64,000 nt of DNA from Spirochaetota bacterium (GTDB taxonomy: Bacteria; Spirochaetota; UBA4802; UBA5550), in the NCBI GenBank assembly GCA_025457915.1, contig JALOTL010000001.1:227022-291021 (forward strand). The letters are read 5' to 3'. The first letter of the stretch is position 1, and the number at the start of each line of letters is the position of its first letter. The position numbers and the translations under genes were made by a program. Below are positions 48,999 through 58,817 of the stretch, one piece after another. The notes beneath the pieces were generated by a model, which saw nothing but the letters and a program-made list of their open reading frames with translations, was not told where the DNA came from and searched no databases.

Positions 48999-50534
48999 TC
49001 AGTTTTTCGCCCTGATGATATATTTCTGATGGATATAGATCAGAAGAATCACCAGTGCAAAAAGTGAATAGCCAAGCGGGAGCTGTCCTGTTACCCCGAA
49101 TCCGATTTCATATGAATGGATGATTCCGAAATATGAACAGACAATCAGCGGGATAGTCCAGAAGAAAGCCTTCAGGAAGTCTTTTTCGATCAGGTATGCG
49201 GCCACAGCGGTGATGAACATCGAGGAAAAAAGCGCTCCCTCGGAAAAGGTGAATATTCCTTTAAGATGGGGCATCGCTCCGGATATCAGCTCATTCATCT
49301 GCGCGATCGAGTAACCACCCCGGCTGTTGATGTATTGCCTTAAAAGCGAAAGGCCCCAGGCGGAGATGGCAGGCATGAGTCCCAGAGCAACCGCCGGGGC
49401 GTGCTCCTTCGGGGTAGTCTGAAAGGCCTGGGCAGTGATTATAACGCCGATCCAGAGGAGTATCGGATACCCGGCCTCCAGCGGAATGAGGGAAACGATG
49501 ACGCTCATCATCCCCGTGAAGCAGATAAGAGTGATTACGGTTCCGTTTATTATCGAGTACCCGGATCTTGCTCCGAGGCCCTTCCATCCCGGGTGTCCTA
49601 TGTAAACGGTCGTCGGGAAAGGGGACCCGAAAAAGGAACCGATGATGGTCCCTATCCCGTTCATCGCCAGGGCCGGCATGGCCGGGTATTCATCGCCCGC
49701 GGCGGATGCTGATTCAAGGTTCTGGAGGGTGCCGAAAAAAGCCATGAGCCCCATCGGTATTGATACTGAAAGATACGGCAGGAACTGGCCCGGTTCTATT
49801 CCTTTGACCAGGTCAAACAGGACGAATCCGGGAAAATAGAAAGTAAGGGTCTCGGTTGATTTGACCAGCGCGTTTTTATCCATGGCCCCGATGGACCAGG
49901 CCATTATCGACCCGATTACAAGGGCGTACAGCCCGGCGGGAATCCTGAACGGAAGTTTTACCCTGGAAAAGTATTCAACCATTATGAATGCGAGCGGTAT
50001 GAAGGATATTAAGGGCCTGTCCCATATTTTTATGGTCTGCTCGATGGCAATGAAGACAATGGCGATTCCGGCAAGCGTGGACAGCAGTGCCGCCCTCGGG
50101 GTCAGCTTCCTGATCCTGCCGCCGATAAACGCACCTATGGCCTCGAAAAAACCGCTGATGAAACAACTGATTACCCCCAGCTTCCATGCGAAATCCGCAT
50201 CTTTGGTCTGGAGATAAGCCGGAGCGATGATCAGGGAAAAAAAAGCCAGGAGGCTGACCGTATTTATTCCGTACGGGAGCGCCGTAACGTCGTTTCTCCT
50301 TTCCTTTTTCGCCAGCCTTCTTGCCTGGAAGGAATAAAATAAATTACCTGCGAGAACTGAAAGCGAAGTGCCGGGCAGTATCTTTCCGAAAACCAGTTCT
50401 GCAGGCATGCCTATCGACAGGCAGAGACCTGTTATATAAAGAAGGTTGACCAGGTTGTCTATAAACAATCCGATGAATCCGTCAAAGTCCCCTTTTACGA
50501 AAAATGGATAGCTGTATGATCCGCCTCGAGTCAT
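48999..50534 (-). CDS. NCS2-like (xanthine/uracil-type) permease
   Basis: About 12 TM helices; NDVTALPYGINTVSLLAFFSLIIAPAY; FGSPFPTTVYIGHPGWKGLGARSGYSIINGTV. Confidence 0.8.
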   Translation of the reverse strand: MTRGGSYSYPFFVKGDFDGFIGLFIDNLVNLLYITGLCLSIGMPAELVFGKILPGTSLSVLAGNLFYSFQARRLAKKERRNDVTALPYGINTVSLLAFFSLIIAPAYLQTKDADFAWKLGVISCFISGFFEAIGAFIGGRIRKLTPRAALLSTLAGIAIVFIAIEQTIKIWDRPLISFIPLAFIMVEYFSRVKLPFRIPAGLYALVIGSIMAWSIGAMDKNALVKSTETLTFYFPGFVLFDLVKGIEPGQFLPYLSVSIPMGLMAFFGTLQNLESASAAGDEYPAMPALAMNGIGTIIGSFFGSPFPTTVYIGHPGWKGLGARSGYSIINGTVITLICFTGMMSVIVSLIPLEAGYPILLWIGVIITAQAFQTTPKEHAPAVALGLMPAISAWGLSLLRQYINSRGGYSIAQMNELISGAMPHLKGIFTFSEGALFSSMFITAVAAYLIEKDFLKAFFWTIPLIVCSYFGIIHSYEIGFGVTGQLPLGYSLFALVILLIYIHQKYIIRAKN

Positions 50535-50587
50535 GATGGCATCCCCTGGTGAATTTTAAAAAAATTGATTGAACGACATGCGATTTT

Positions 50588-50857
50588 TTATGAAACATCC
50601 AGTATCGATAAAAGATCATCCTGGGTTATGCCCGTTATCTGGATGGTCTTGTTCCTGCTTTTATGCCCCTTGATTATTGTTATGCTCGATTTCGGCACGC
50701 CTGTCTTTTTGGAAAAAATGGCGATACATTCTTCGTTTGCCTTTCCATCCACCGGGGGCGAGTTCAGGAAAACCCTTATCGCCGCGTCCTTTATTATTAT
50801 TCCGCTTTTGGATGATTTTGTTGAAACACGTATGTCTAAGACAGCTTTTTTATCCAT
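50588..50857 (-). CDS. DUF167/YggU-family protein
   Basis: VSTKSSKSGI...IRVFLNSPPVDGKANEECIAIFSKKTGVPKSSITIIKGHKSRNKTIQI; start reset to internal Met. Confidence 0.92.
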   Translation of the reverse strand: MDKKAVLDIRVSTKSSKSGIIIKDAAIRVFLNSPPVDGKANEECIAIFSKKTGVPKSSITIIKGHKSRNKTIQITGITQDDLLSILDVS

Positions 50858-50978
50858 CAAACCGGTGCCGGTATTTAAGTTTTTGAAACGAACGCTTGAA
50901 GAATTTTCAAAGGAAATATTATTTGACAGCAATATATAAATCAAGAAAGTTTTAAATATCTTTTAACAGGAGCTGTAA

Positions 50979-51596
50979 ATGAAGCTGGTTGTTTTTGAAA
51001 ACGGACCTTTCATGGTTAATACATATCTTGCAGTAAATGAAAACGGAAACAGGGGGTTCATACTCGATCCGGGCAGCGAAATGGAACAGCTGATCGAATT
51101 CATCCTGAAAGAAAAAATATCGCTGGAGGCGATCGTATGCACGCACGGGCATATCGACCATGTCGCCGGGGTATCGCAGATTAAAAACAAATTCGACATA
51201 CCATTTTATCTTAATGACCTGGAAGAAGAAATAGTAAAATCCATTCCCGCGCAGGCCAGGATGTTCGGGGTGCCGGATCCGGGAGTCCCCAGGCCGGATA
51301 AAAATCTGCCGCTGTCCGGGGATATCGAATTTGCCGGTTTGAATTTCACCCTTCTCCATACGCCGGGGCACTCCATGGGATCGATTTCGCTTTACTCCGA
51401 TGGAGTTGTATTTTCGGGCGACGCGCTTTTCAATATGTCCATCGGCAGGACGGATCTTCCCGGGGGGAATTATGACCAGCTGATAACGGCAATAAAGGAG
51501 AAGCTGTTTGTTCTCCCGGATGAAACCCAGGTGCTGTGCGGACATGGTCCGGCAACGGCTATCGGTTATGAAAAGAAAATGAACCCTTTTTTTTAG
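50979..51596 (+). CDS. MBL-fold hydrolase (glyoxalase II-like)
   Basis: VCTHGHIDHVAGV; LLHTPGHSMGSISLY; FSGDALFNMSIGRTDLPGG. Confidence 0.94.
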   Translation: MKLVVFENGPFMVNTYLAVNENGNRGFILDPGSEMEQLIEFILKEKISLEAIVCTHGHIDHVAGVSQIKNKFDIPFYLNDLEEEIVKSIPAQARMFGVPDPGVPRPDKNLPLSGDIEFAGLNFTLLHTPGHSMGSISLYSDGVVFSGDALFNMSIGRTDLPGGNYDQLITAIKEKLFVLPDETQVLCGHGPATAIGYEKKMNPFF

Positions 51597-51788
51597 GCCA
51601 AAAAAAGGAAAGCGACCCGCAAGCCTTCCTCTTTTTCGGACGATTAAATTTTTTAGAATTTCAAACTTATGCCTGATTAGTTGATTTTCCGCGTAGTAAG
51701 AAAGCATCTTATGGATGCAGCAGACGAACGATTCAAATCAAAAAACAATAATCTTTAAATAAACCCGTGATCCGGAACTTTTTCTGAG

Positions 51789-52118
51789 CTACAGGCTCTT
51801 TATGGCTTCGTCTACCGAGTTCATAAGTTTGATGACCGATGTCACTTTTGTAAGGTCCAGGACTTTCTTAACCTCTTCGTTTGCCGATGCAAGTCTGAGC
51901 TGGGATTTGAGGTTCTGATTGATATTCAGAAAAATTCCTATTCCCGAACTTGTGATCATTTTTACATCTGAAAGATCAAGGACCATCTTTTTGATGCCTT
52001 TATCGATAATGGCTTTTTGAAGATTTTCTTTTAAATCCGGAACATCAAGGGTGTGAACTTCCTGCATGACGATTTTTACGACGAATATCCCTTCTCCTTT
52101 GTCGGCTATTTCTATCAT
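51789..52118 (-). CDS. STAS-domain anti-sigma factor antagonist
   Basis: MVLDLSDVKMITSSGIGIFLNINQNLK. Confidence 0.88.
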   Translation of the reverse strand: MIEIADKGEGIFVVKIVMQEVHTLDVPDLKENLQKAIIDKGIKKMVLDLSDVKMITSSGIGIFLNINQNLKSQLRLASANEEVKKVLDLTKVTSVIKLMNSVDEAIKSL

Positions 52119-52212
52119 ATTGGTCTCCAGTAATAATTTTTTCGGGTGCATCAAAACAGGGAGTTGAATTTACATTAAAAGCGCGGCCCCTTTTTTAATA
52201 TTTTCACACCGA

Positions 52213-52250
52213 AGGGAATTTCCAGTTTCTGTCATGAAAGGAAATTCCCT
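52213..52250. repeat. Perfect 11-bp inverted repeat AGGGAATTTCC-N16-GGAAATTCCCT
   Basis: Read directly; upstream of the STAS gene 51789..52118. Confidence 0.6.
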
Positions 52251-52490
52251 GTTTGATTTAGCCCCCGGTTTTATTTACAGTCAACAAAAATTTTTTTAAT
52301 GCCTGCGGAACGAGTTAAGAAAACAGCAGTAATTTTTGACAATAATTATAGACTTGACTAAAAATGCCTATTGCTTATATTAATTGACTTTTAACGGAAT
52401 GTACATGTGTTTTTTAATGAAGTTTTTATTATTAACAGATCTTGACGGTTGAATTGATATTCCAACCTTTAATTGCTCGCGGTTATAAAA

Positions 52491-52964
52491 ATGATGTTTT
52501 TATCTGAAAACCTCAAAAAGAACAATATATTAATCGAACCCCTGTCGAAAACCAGCAGAGATCTTATTGAAGAAATGCTTGATAGGGCGATACAGAATAA
52601 TGATATCAAGGCTCCCGATAAAAGCGGAATATTCAAGGCGCTGATCGAGAGGGAAAAATCCATGAGCACCGGAATTGGAAACGGTGTCGCGATTCCCCAC
52701 TGCTCCTCCTCGAGGATTGACGATCTTGTCATGGTCATGTCTCTGAACGACTGGGGCATAGATTTTGATTCAATAGACGGCAACCCGGTCAGGATCGCCA
52801 TCCTGCTCGTTGTTCCGAAAAACAAATTGACCCTTCATATAAAGACCCTTGCCAACATAGCCAAGATCATGAGCAATGATGAATTGAGATCCGGTCTATT
52901 AATGGCGAAAAACGCAGAGAGCGTTATAAGGGCCATAAAAAAATATGAGGTAGTAAAAAAATAG
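52491..52964 (+). CDS. PTS EIIA-type (PtsN-like) protein
   Basis: STGIGNGVAIPHCSSSRIDDLVMVM with active-site His; VLLVVPKNKLTLHIKTLANIAK. Confidence 0.9.
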   Translation: MMFLSENLKKNNILIEPLSKTSRDLIEEMLDRAIQNNDIKAPDKSGIFKALIEREKSMSTGIGNGVAIPHCSSSRIDDLVMVMSLNDWGIDFDSIDGNPVRIAILLVVPKNKLTLHIKTLANIAKIMSNDELRSGLLMAKNAESVIRAIKKYEVVKK

Positions 52965-52970
52965 CTCCAG

Positions 52971-54026
52971 ATGGAAGACTTCAGATTGGTCTGTAATGAT
53001 AAGCTAGATGAAGATTTAAACCAGGAAAAAAGCTTAAGGCCGTCCAGGTTCAATGAATTCATCGGCCAGAAAAAAATAACCGATAACCTCGCTGTTTTCA
53101 TCCAATCGGCCAAGATGCGGAAGCAGCCTCTCGATCACGTCCTTCTCGCGGGGCCTCCCGGGCTCGGAAAGACGACCCTGGCTTTCATCATCGCGAATGA
53201 ACTCGAGGTGAACATAAAGGCGACCTCCGCTCCAGTCATCGACAAGGCCGGCGATCTGGCCTCCATTTTGACTTCGCTTGAAGAAAACGATGTTCTATTC
53301 GTTGACGAGATACACAGGTTGTCCCCGGCAATCGAGGAAATTCTTTATCCGGCAATGGAGGACGGGCATATTGACATATTGGTCGGGCAGGGCATCGGCG
53401 CGAAAACCATCAAACTCAACCTTTCCCCCTTCACGCTTATCGGAGCGACTACGAGGACCGGACTTCTGACCTCGGCCCTCAGGGACAGGTTCGGCATCCC
53501 CCTTCGCCTCGATTATTATGATACAGATGATCTGAAAGGGATAGCCAGGAGGTCCTCGAGGATACTCGGCATAGGCCTCGACGACGATGCGGCCCTTGAA
53601 ATCGCCCGCCGTTCAAGAAGGACCCCGCGTATTGTAAACAGGCTGCTGAAAAGAATAACCGATTTTACAACCGTGAAGGGCATGAGCAGAATAGATCTCC
53701 AGATGACGAAATTTTCACTTGAAAAGCTTGATATAGATGAAATTGGACTTGATGAGATGGACAGGAAAATCCTTCATACCATAATTGATAAATACGAGGG
53801 AGGACCGGTCGGGATTAAAACCATAGCCATATCCGTAGGCGAGGAAGTGGACACTCTTGAAGACTATTATGAGCCTTTTCTGGTGCAGATCGGACTGTTA
53901 AAGCGCACCCCGAGAGGGAGAATGGCCACGAGAAGGGCATACGACCACCTGGGATTAAAATATGAAAATAAGGATGAAGACCTCCAGGAAAATCTTTTTA
54001 ACAATCCGGAAGACGGACTGTCATAA
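52971..54026 (+). CDS. ruvB: Holliday junction branch-migration helicase RuvB
   Basis: [80 protein letters not shown]. Confidence 0.98.
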   Translation: MEDFRLVCNDKLDEDLNQEKSLRPSRFNEFIGQKKITDNLAVFIQSAKMRKQPLDHVLLAGPPGLGKTTLAFIIANELEVNIKATSAPVIDKAGDLASILTSLEENDVLFVDEIHRLSPAIEEILYPAMEDGHIDILVGQGIGAKTIKLNLSPFTLIGATTRTGLLTSALRDRFGIPLRLDYYDTDDLKGIARRSSRILGIGLDDDAALEIARRSRRTPRIVNRLLKRITDFTTVKGMSRIDLQMTKFSLEKLDIDEIGLDEMDRKILHTIIDKYEGGPVGIKTIAISVGEEVDTLEDYYEPFLVQIGLLKRTPRGRMATRRAYDHLGLKYENKDEDLQENLFNNPEDGLS

Positions 54027-54051
54027 GTGAAAGGGGTTTAAAGAACCGTAC

Positions 54052-57000
54052 ATGAAAAAAGATTTTAAATTCAGGGAGATACCGTATAACTACACCTCCT
54101 TTTCCGATAAGGAGATAGTCCTCAAGTATTTCGATGAAGATACCTGGGACATCCTTGACAGCCTGAGGAACCAGAGGGTGACCGGCAGGAGCGCCAGGCT
54201 TTTTTTCGAAATTCTGGGGGATATATTCATAATCGACAGGAACCCGTACATCTTCAATGACATTCTTGAAAACAGAAAAAAGCGAAACAAGCTGAAACGG
54301 CTTCACAGGGCAAGGATCGATGCGATAGAAAAGAATGCGGACAATCCCATTGTGTTCAAGCTGATAGAAAAGGCCAGGGACAAGGACAGGCGGTTTTTCG
54401 CGGATTTTTCCCAGGAAAAAAGACAGAGGAAGAAAATATTTTCCGTTCTGAGCCAGATTCTTTCCCGCAAGAACATACATTTTTCCGCCTTCCACAAGGT
54501 GTCCCACGTCACCGACGCAACCGACTGGAGGGTCGAATACCCCGAGGTCGTTGTATATCCGGAAAACGTTTCCGAAATCATCGGGCTGGTCAGATCCGCG
54601 AAAAAACTCAATCTGAAGATCATACCCAGGGGCGGTGGTACCGGATTGACCGGCGGCGCAATTCCGGTCGAAAAAAACACCATGGTGATAAATACCGAGA
54701 AAATGCGCGGAATTGGCGACATTAAAACCGTCAACGACGGCGGTATAAATATCCCGCTGATAGATGTTGAGGCCGGGGTCGTAACTGAAAGCGTAACCGA
54801 TTACTGCAAGGAGAGGGGTTATATATTTGCCACGGATCCCACATCGGCATGGGCTTCGACCATCGGGGGCAACATAGCGGAAAATTGCGGCGGGAAAAAG
54901 GCCGTAATGTGGGGTACGGCCATAGACAATCTCCATTCCTTCAGGATTGTCAACGCGCTGGGTCAGCTTATAGAAGTAAGGAGAAGGAACCATCCATACC
55001 GTAAAATAAATCCCGATGAAGACGTAACTTTCGACATATACAGATTGAGAAGAAGAAGGGACGACGTCCTCCTGAAGAGCATAACGATAAAGGGGACCGA
55101 CATCAGGAAAAAAGGGATCGGGAAGGACATCACGAACAAGGCCCTTGGCGGGGTGCCCGGCATACAGAAGGAGGGCGGAGACGGACTTATCGTGTCGGCA
55201 AGGTTTGTTCTCTACACGCCTTTCGATTTTGTCCGTACCATATGCATGGAGTTTTTCGGGAACAACCTGATCAACGCATCCAAGGCCATAATAGACATAA
55301 AGGATTTTTTTCAGGACGACAAGAACGTCCATCTGACGGCGCTGGAACACTTTGACGAAAAATACGTAATCGCCATAAACTACCGCAACAAGTCGGACAG
55401 GAGCGATATTCCCAAGGCGATCCTGCTCGTTGATATTGAAAGCAACAATGAATCTGGGCTGGACATCGCGTGCGATAAAATCATCGATGCCATCAGGAAG
55501 TACAACCTGGAGGCCTTCGTGGCAAAAGACGAGGAGACCAGGGATCTGTTCTGGAAGGACAGGAAAAATCTGGGGGCGATCGCGCGGCATACAAATGCCT
55601 TTAAATTGAATGAGGACGTGGTCATACCTATTGAATCCCTGCCGGATTTCGCTGATTTTATTGAAAAGCTGAATTTCCAGAGAGAGCTTGAAAACAACCT
55701 GGATATCGCCGAAGAAATAAAAAAATATATCGCAAGCAAAAGCAATCCGGATGACCAGTTTTTCAGCAGTAAAGTTAACGGCTTCCTGTCAAGACTCGAC
55801 GAGGCCGCTGAAACATACAGGCTTTATCTGGATAATATCGAGGCGCCCGCAAGAAATATTTTAAAAGACCCGGGCGGGATCAGCGACGACAGGAGCATTT
55901 TGCAGCTCTCAAGGGACAACGTGCTCAACGTCAGCATAGAAAACAACATCGTCACCGGCTTCAGGCAGACCTTCCATGGATACGACGAGATTATCAACGG
56001 GTTCAACGAGACCGTTGCTGATCTTCAGAGCAAAAAAATAATAATAGCGACCCACATGCATGCCGGTGACGGCAATGTCCATGTGAACATACCGGTTTTT
56101 TCAAATGATTACAGGATGCTTCAAAAAGCAAACGATACCGCCGGAATAATAATGAAAAGGACAACTGACCTCGGCGGCGTAATTTCCGGGGAGCATGGAA
56201 TAGGCCTAACGAAGCTGAAGTTCATCAGCCAGGACATCCTTGATGAATACGCGAAATACAAGCACGAGTATGATCCTGAAGATCTTTTCAATCCGGGGAA
56301 GCTCAGGTCAAATTTTCCGGAAAGCGTGATTTACACGCCGTCACTCAACCTGCTTGAAATGGAGGCCTTCATCCTCGAGGCCGCGGACCTCAACAATCTT
56401 ACCGTATCGATTTCATCATGCATCAGGTGCGGTAAATGCAAGGAGGTCTGCAACACCCATTATCCCAGCGGGACCATGTTTTACAGCCCGAGAAACAAAA
56501 TTCTCGGGGTGTCCCTGATAACAGAGGCGGTCCTGTACGAGGTCCAGACGCAGAATACCCTGAGCTTTAAAAATTTCAAAATGCTGAGGGAGATATCTGA
56601 CCATTGCACCATGTGCCATAATTGCCTGGCACCATGTCCCGTAAGCATTGATTTCGGCGACGTAACGCTTTCGATAAGGGACCTTCTCGTGGAAAGAAAG
56701 AGGACCAAGTTCAAGCTCGTCACGAACCTCGTCCTTTTTTATCTGAAGAGGAGGGGATATCTGATCAACAAAATCTTCAGATTTGCCTTGCTAAAAGGGG
56801 CATACACGGCGCAAAGAACCGGCTATTATCTGAACAAACCCTTTTCAAAGCTGACCGGTTTCGTGGCTCCGAAGATAAACAGCATGTTGAAGGCCAAGCT
56901 CCCGAAATCAGGCAGCATAAGCATTCGCGAAGCCCTCGGGCTCAAGGGGACGGACACGTTTTTTTCGTTTTACGACCCGAACAAGCCTATCGTCAAAAGC

Positions 57001-57762
57001 GTGGTTTATTTTCCGGGATGCGGATCTGAAAGGCTTTTCCCGGAAATCAGCATCTCGGTAATCTCTCTTTTGTATAACGCGGGGATCAGGGTGGTGATAC
57101 CGCCGGAATATCTGTGCTGCGGCTACCCGTTTCTGGCTAACGGCAAGGTGAAGCAGGCCGAGACCAAGAGCAATGAAAACAGGGTCATTCTTCACAGGAT
57201 GGCGGCCATAATAAGATATATGGGAATTGAGGACGTCGTTGTGTCCTGCGGCACCTGTTACGAAATGCTGGAGAAATACAGCATAGAGAATATATTCCCT
57301 AATTCGTCCATAATCGATGTCAATGAATTCATTGCCAGGGAAAACCTCTACAGGGCAGACATGAAGGGAAGGATCCTCTATCATAATCCGTGCCATTCTC
57401 CGCTCAAGCGTTTAGGCGTTGAAAAAACATTTAAGGCGATTTTCGGCGTCAGGCCCGTTACCATCCCCAACTGCTGCGGGGAGGGCGGGACCCTGTCGCT
57501 TTCGACACCGGACATAGCGAATTCCCTCAGGGAGAGGAAAAAAGAAAATATTGCCGTGCACCTGGGCAAAAAGGAAAAGGCCGTGGTAATTACGACCTGC
57601 CCCAGCTGCGTCCAGGGCCTCAACCGGATAAACAACAAGGTGTCTGTGACAGGGAAGGCCCTTTCCGTCTATCTGGCAGAGGAGTTGTTCGGCCAGGGCT
57701 GGAAGAGGAAATTTCTTAAAGAGGCGAAAAAATCGAAGGGCATTGAAAGAATCATACTGTAA
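54052..57762 (+). CDS. GlcD-type FAD-linked oxidase fused to 4Fe-4S and CCG (GlcF-like) domains
   Basis: IIPRGGGTGLTGGAIPV FAD-binding; GVISGEHGIGLTKL; CIRCGKCKEVCN, CTMCHNCLAPCP; CCGYPFLANG and CCGEGGT. Confidence 0.94.
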   Translation: MKKDFKFREIPYNYTSFSDKEIVLKYFDEDTWDILDSLRNQRVTGRSARLFFEILGDIFIIDRNPYIFNDILENRKKRNKLKRLHRARIDAIEKNADNPIVFKLIEKARDKDRRFFADFSQEKRQRKKIFSVLSQILSRKNIHFSAFHKVSHVTDATDWRVEYPEVVVYPENVSEIIGLVRSAKKLNLKIIPRGGGTGLTGGAIPVEKNTMVINTEKMRGIGDIKTVNDGGINIPLIDVEAGVVTESVTDYCKERGYIFATDPTSAWASTIGGNIAENCGGKKAVMWGTAIDNLHSFRIVNALGQLIEVRRRNHPYRKINPDEDVTFDIYRLRRRRDDVLLKSITIKGTDIRKKGIGKDITNKALGGVPGIQKEGGDGLIVSARFVLYTPFDFVRTICMEFFGNNLINASKAIIDIKDFFQDDKNVHLTALEHFDEKYVIAINYRNKSDRSDIPKAILLVDIESNNESGLDIACDKIIDAIRKYNLEAFVAKDEETRDLFWKDRKNLGAIARHTNAFKLNEDVVIPIESLPDFADFIEKLNFQRELENNLDIAEEIKKYIASKSNPDDQFFSSKVNGFLSRLDEAAETYRLYLDNIEAPARNILKDPGGISDDRSILQLSRDNVLNVSIENNIVTGFRQTFHGYDEIINGFNETVADLQSKKIIIATHMHAGDGNVHVNIPVFSNDYRMLQKANDTAGIIMKRTTDLGGVISGEHGIGLTKLKFISQDILDEYAKYKHEYDPEDLFNPGKLRSNFPESVIYTPSLNLLEMEAFILEAADLNNLTVSISSCIRCGKCKEVCNTHYPSGTMFYSPRNKILGVSLITEAVLYEVQTQNTLSFKNFKMLREISDHCTMCHNCLAPCPVSIDFGDVTLSIRDLLVERKRTKFKLVTNLVLFYLKRRGYLINKIFRFALLKGAYTAQRTGYYLNKPFSKLTGFVAPKINSMLKAKLPKSGSISIREALGLKGTDTFFSFYDPNKPIVKSVVYFPGCGSERLFPEISISVISLLYNAGIRVVIPPEYLCCGYPFLANGKVKQAETKSNENRVILHRMAAIIRYMGIEDVVVSCGTCYEMLEKYSIENIFPNSSIIDVNEFIARENLYRADMKGRILYHNPCHSPLKRLGVEKTFKAIFGVRPVTIPNCCGEGGTLSLSTPDIANSLRERKKENIAVHLGKKEKAVVITTCPSCVQGLNRINNKVSVTGKALSVYLAEELFGQGWKRKFLKEAKKSKGIERIIL

Positions 57763-57767
57763 TATAA

Positions 57768-57985
57768 GGGAACCGCTAATATTCAAATCAGGATATTCCC
57801 TTGCGGGCACTTTCAATGTTTAAATCAGGGCGTTTACAAAAACCAGCTTTTTCATTTTAAAACTAATTAAAGGCTGGTTTTTTTTCTAGCGCCCTATGGT
57901 AGGAACAAAAACGGTTTTTTTTGTGATCACCCATTAGTTTTTTTCAGCGGATTTATTATGAAAAAACTAATTTATATATGCGCCC
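57768..57985 (+). repeat. Dispersed MITE-like intergenic repeat, copy 3 (long form)
   Basis: GGGAACCGCTAATATTCAAATCAGGATATTCCCTT...GGCGTTTACAAAAACCAGC...GTGATCACCCATTAGTTTTTTTCAGCGG...ACTAATTTATATATGCGCCC. Confidence 0.88.
57838..57885 (+). terminator. Hairpin AAAAACCAGC...GCTGGTTTTTTTT inside repeat copy 3
   Basis: 10-bp stem and T tract, downstream of 54052..57762. Confidence 0.65.
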
Positions 57986-58055
57986 GTAATTAAAGACTTA
58001 ATAAAATATAATCACCGGCCGAAAATATTATAGAATAACCTTTCGGGGAATACCT

Positions 58056-58730
58056 ATGAATATGAAAAAGAATTTCTTGATATTAACCATTCTGGCCCTT
58101 CCGATAATGATTTTTTCCCAGGAAAGCACGGACAAGAAGGCCGGATCGGATGCCCCAAAAAAAATCGAAAGCCAAATAAGCACTTCTATTCCGGTTCAGG
58201 CCCAGTACAGCGATGAATTTGCCATAAAAAACATTGAATTCAGCAGAAAAGTCGATCTGTTGGGTAAAGGGGATATCCTTGAGGTTAAGATGATGTTCGA
58301 TAACCTCAATGACGACCCCAAGGACCTTTATATTTTCGTAATAGCTTCCTACGAAAAGATTGAGAAAACTAAATCAAGCTTTGAAAGGCCCGTACCGGAG
58401 AAGGAAAGGATCAGGACCTTTGTGCCTTTTCCCAATAATATAGAAAATTTTAAATATCCCGATAAGGACAAGCAGGGAAATATAAAAAAGGATTATCAGG
58501 GCAGGGATAAATTCAAATATATCAAATTTCCAAAGGATCCGAAAGCGGGTATAGATCCTGCAACCCAGAAACCCTACAGGCTGACAGATAAGCTGCTTGT
58601 CGTGAGCGAGCACCTAAGCAAATACAGAAAAAATTTCTTTTATTTCAACGAGGTCGCCATTCTTGTCTTTGACAAGGACGGGAAGCCGGTTTTCAGGCAA
58701 TTATATAAACTCAAGGGATACAGAAGGTAA
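58056..58730 (+). CDS. Secreted hypothetical protein
   Basis: Signal peptide MKKNFLILTILALPIMIFSQ; no family recognised. Confidence 0.75.
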   Translation: MNMKKNFLILTILALPIMIFSQESTDKKAGSDAPKKIESQISTSIPVQAQYSDEFAIKNIEFSRKVDLLGKGDILEVKMMFDNLNDDPKDLYIFVIASYEKIEKTKSSFERPVPEKERIRTFVPFPNNIENFKYPDKDKQGNIKKDYQGRDKFKYIKFPKDPKAGIDPATQKPYRLTDKLLVVSEHLSKYRKNFFYFNEVAILVFDKDGKPVFRQLYKLKGYRR

Positions 58731-58758
58731 AGAGGCCAAAATCTGGCATTTATAAAAA

Positions 58759-58784
58759 CCCCGGAGTTTCCACGGGGTTTTTTT
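58759..58784 (+). terminator. Rho-independent terminator
   Basis: AAAAACCCCG-GAGTTTCCA-CGGGGTTTTTTT. Confidence 0.9.
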
Positions 58785-58817
58785 ATTTCAGAAGAAAAAA
58801 TCGGTAGAAGGCGGGTT

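Noticed and set aside
51599-51645. Possible terminator AAAAAAAGGAAAGC...AGCCTTCCTCTTTTT after the MBL hydrolase
   Set aside because: Stem is imperfect and the T tract interrupted; plausible but not strong enough to list.
53998-55590. 530-aa minus-strand ORF opposite the FAD/Fe-S oxidase
   Set aside because: Plus strand encodes a clear conserved oxidoreductase; the antisense reading lacks recognisable motifs and is likely a codon-usage artefact.
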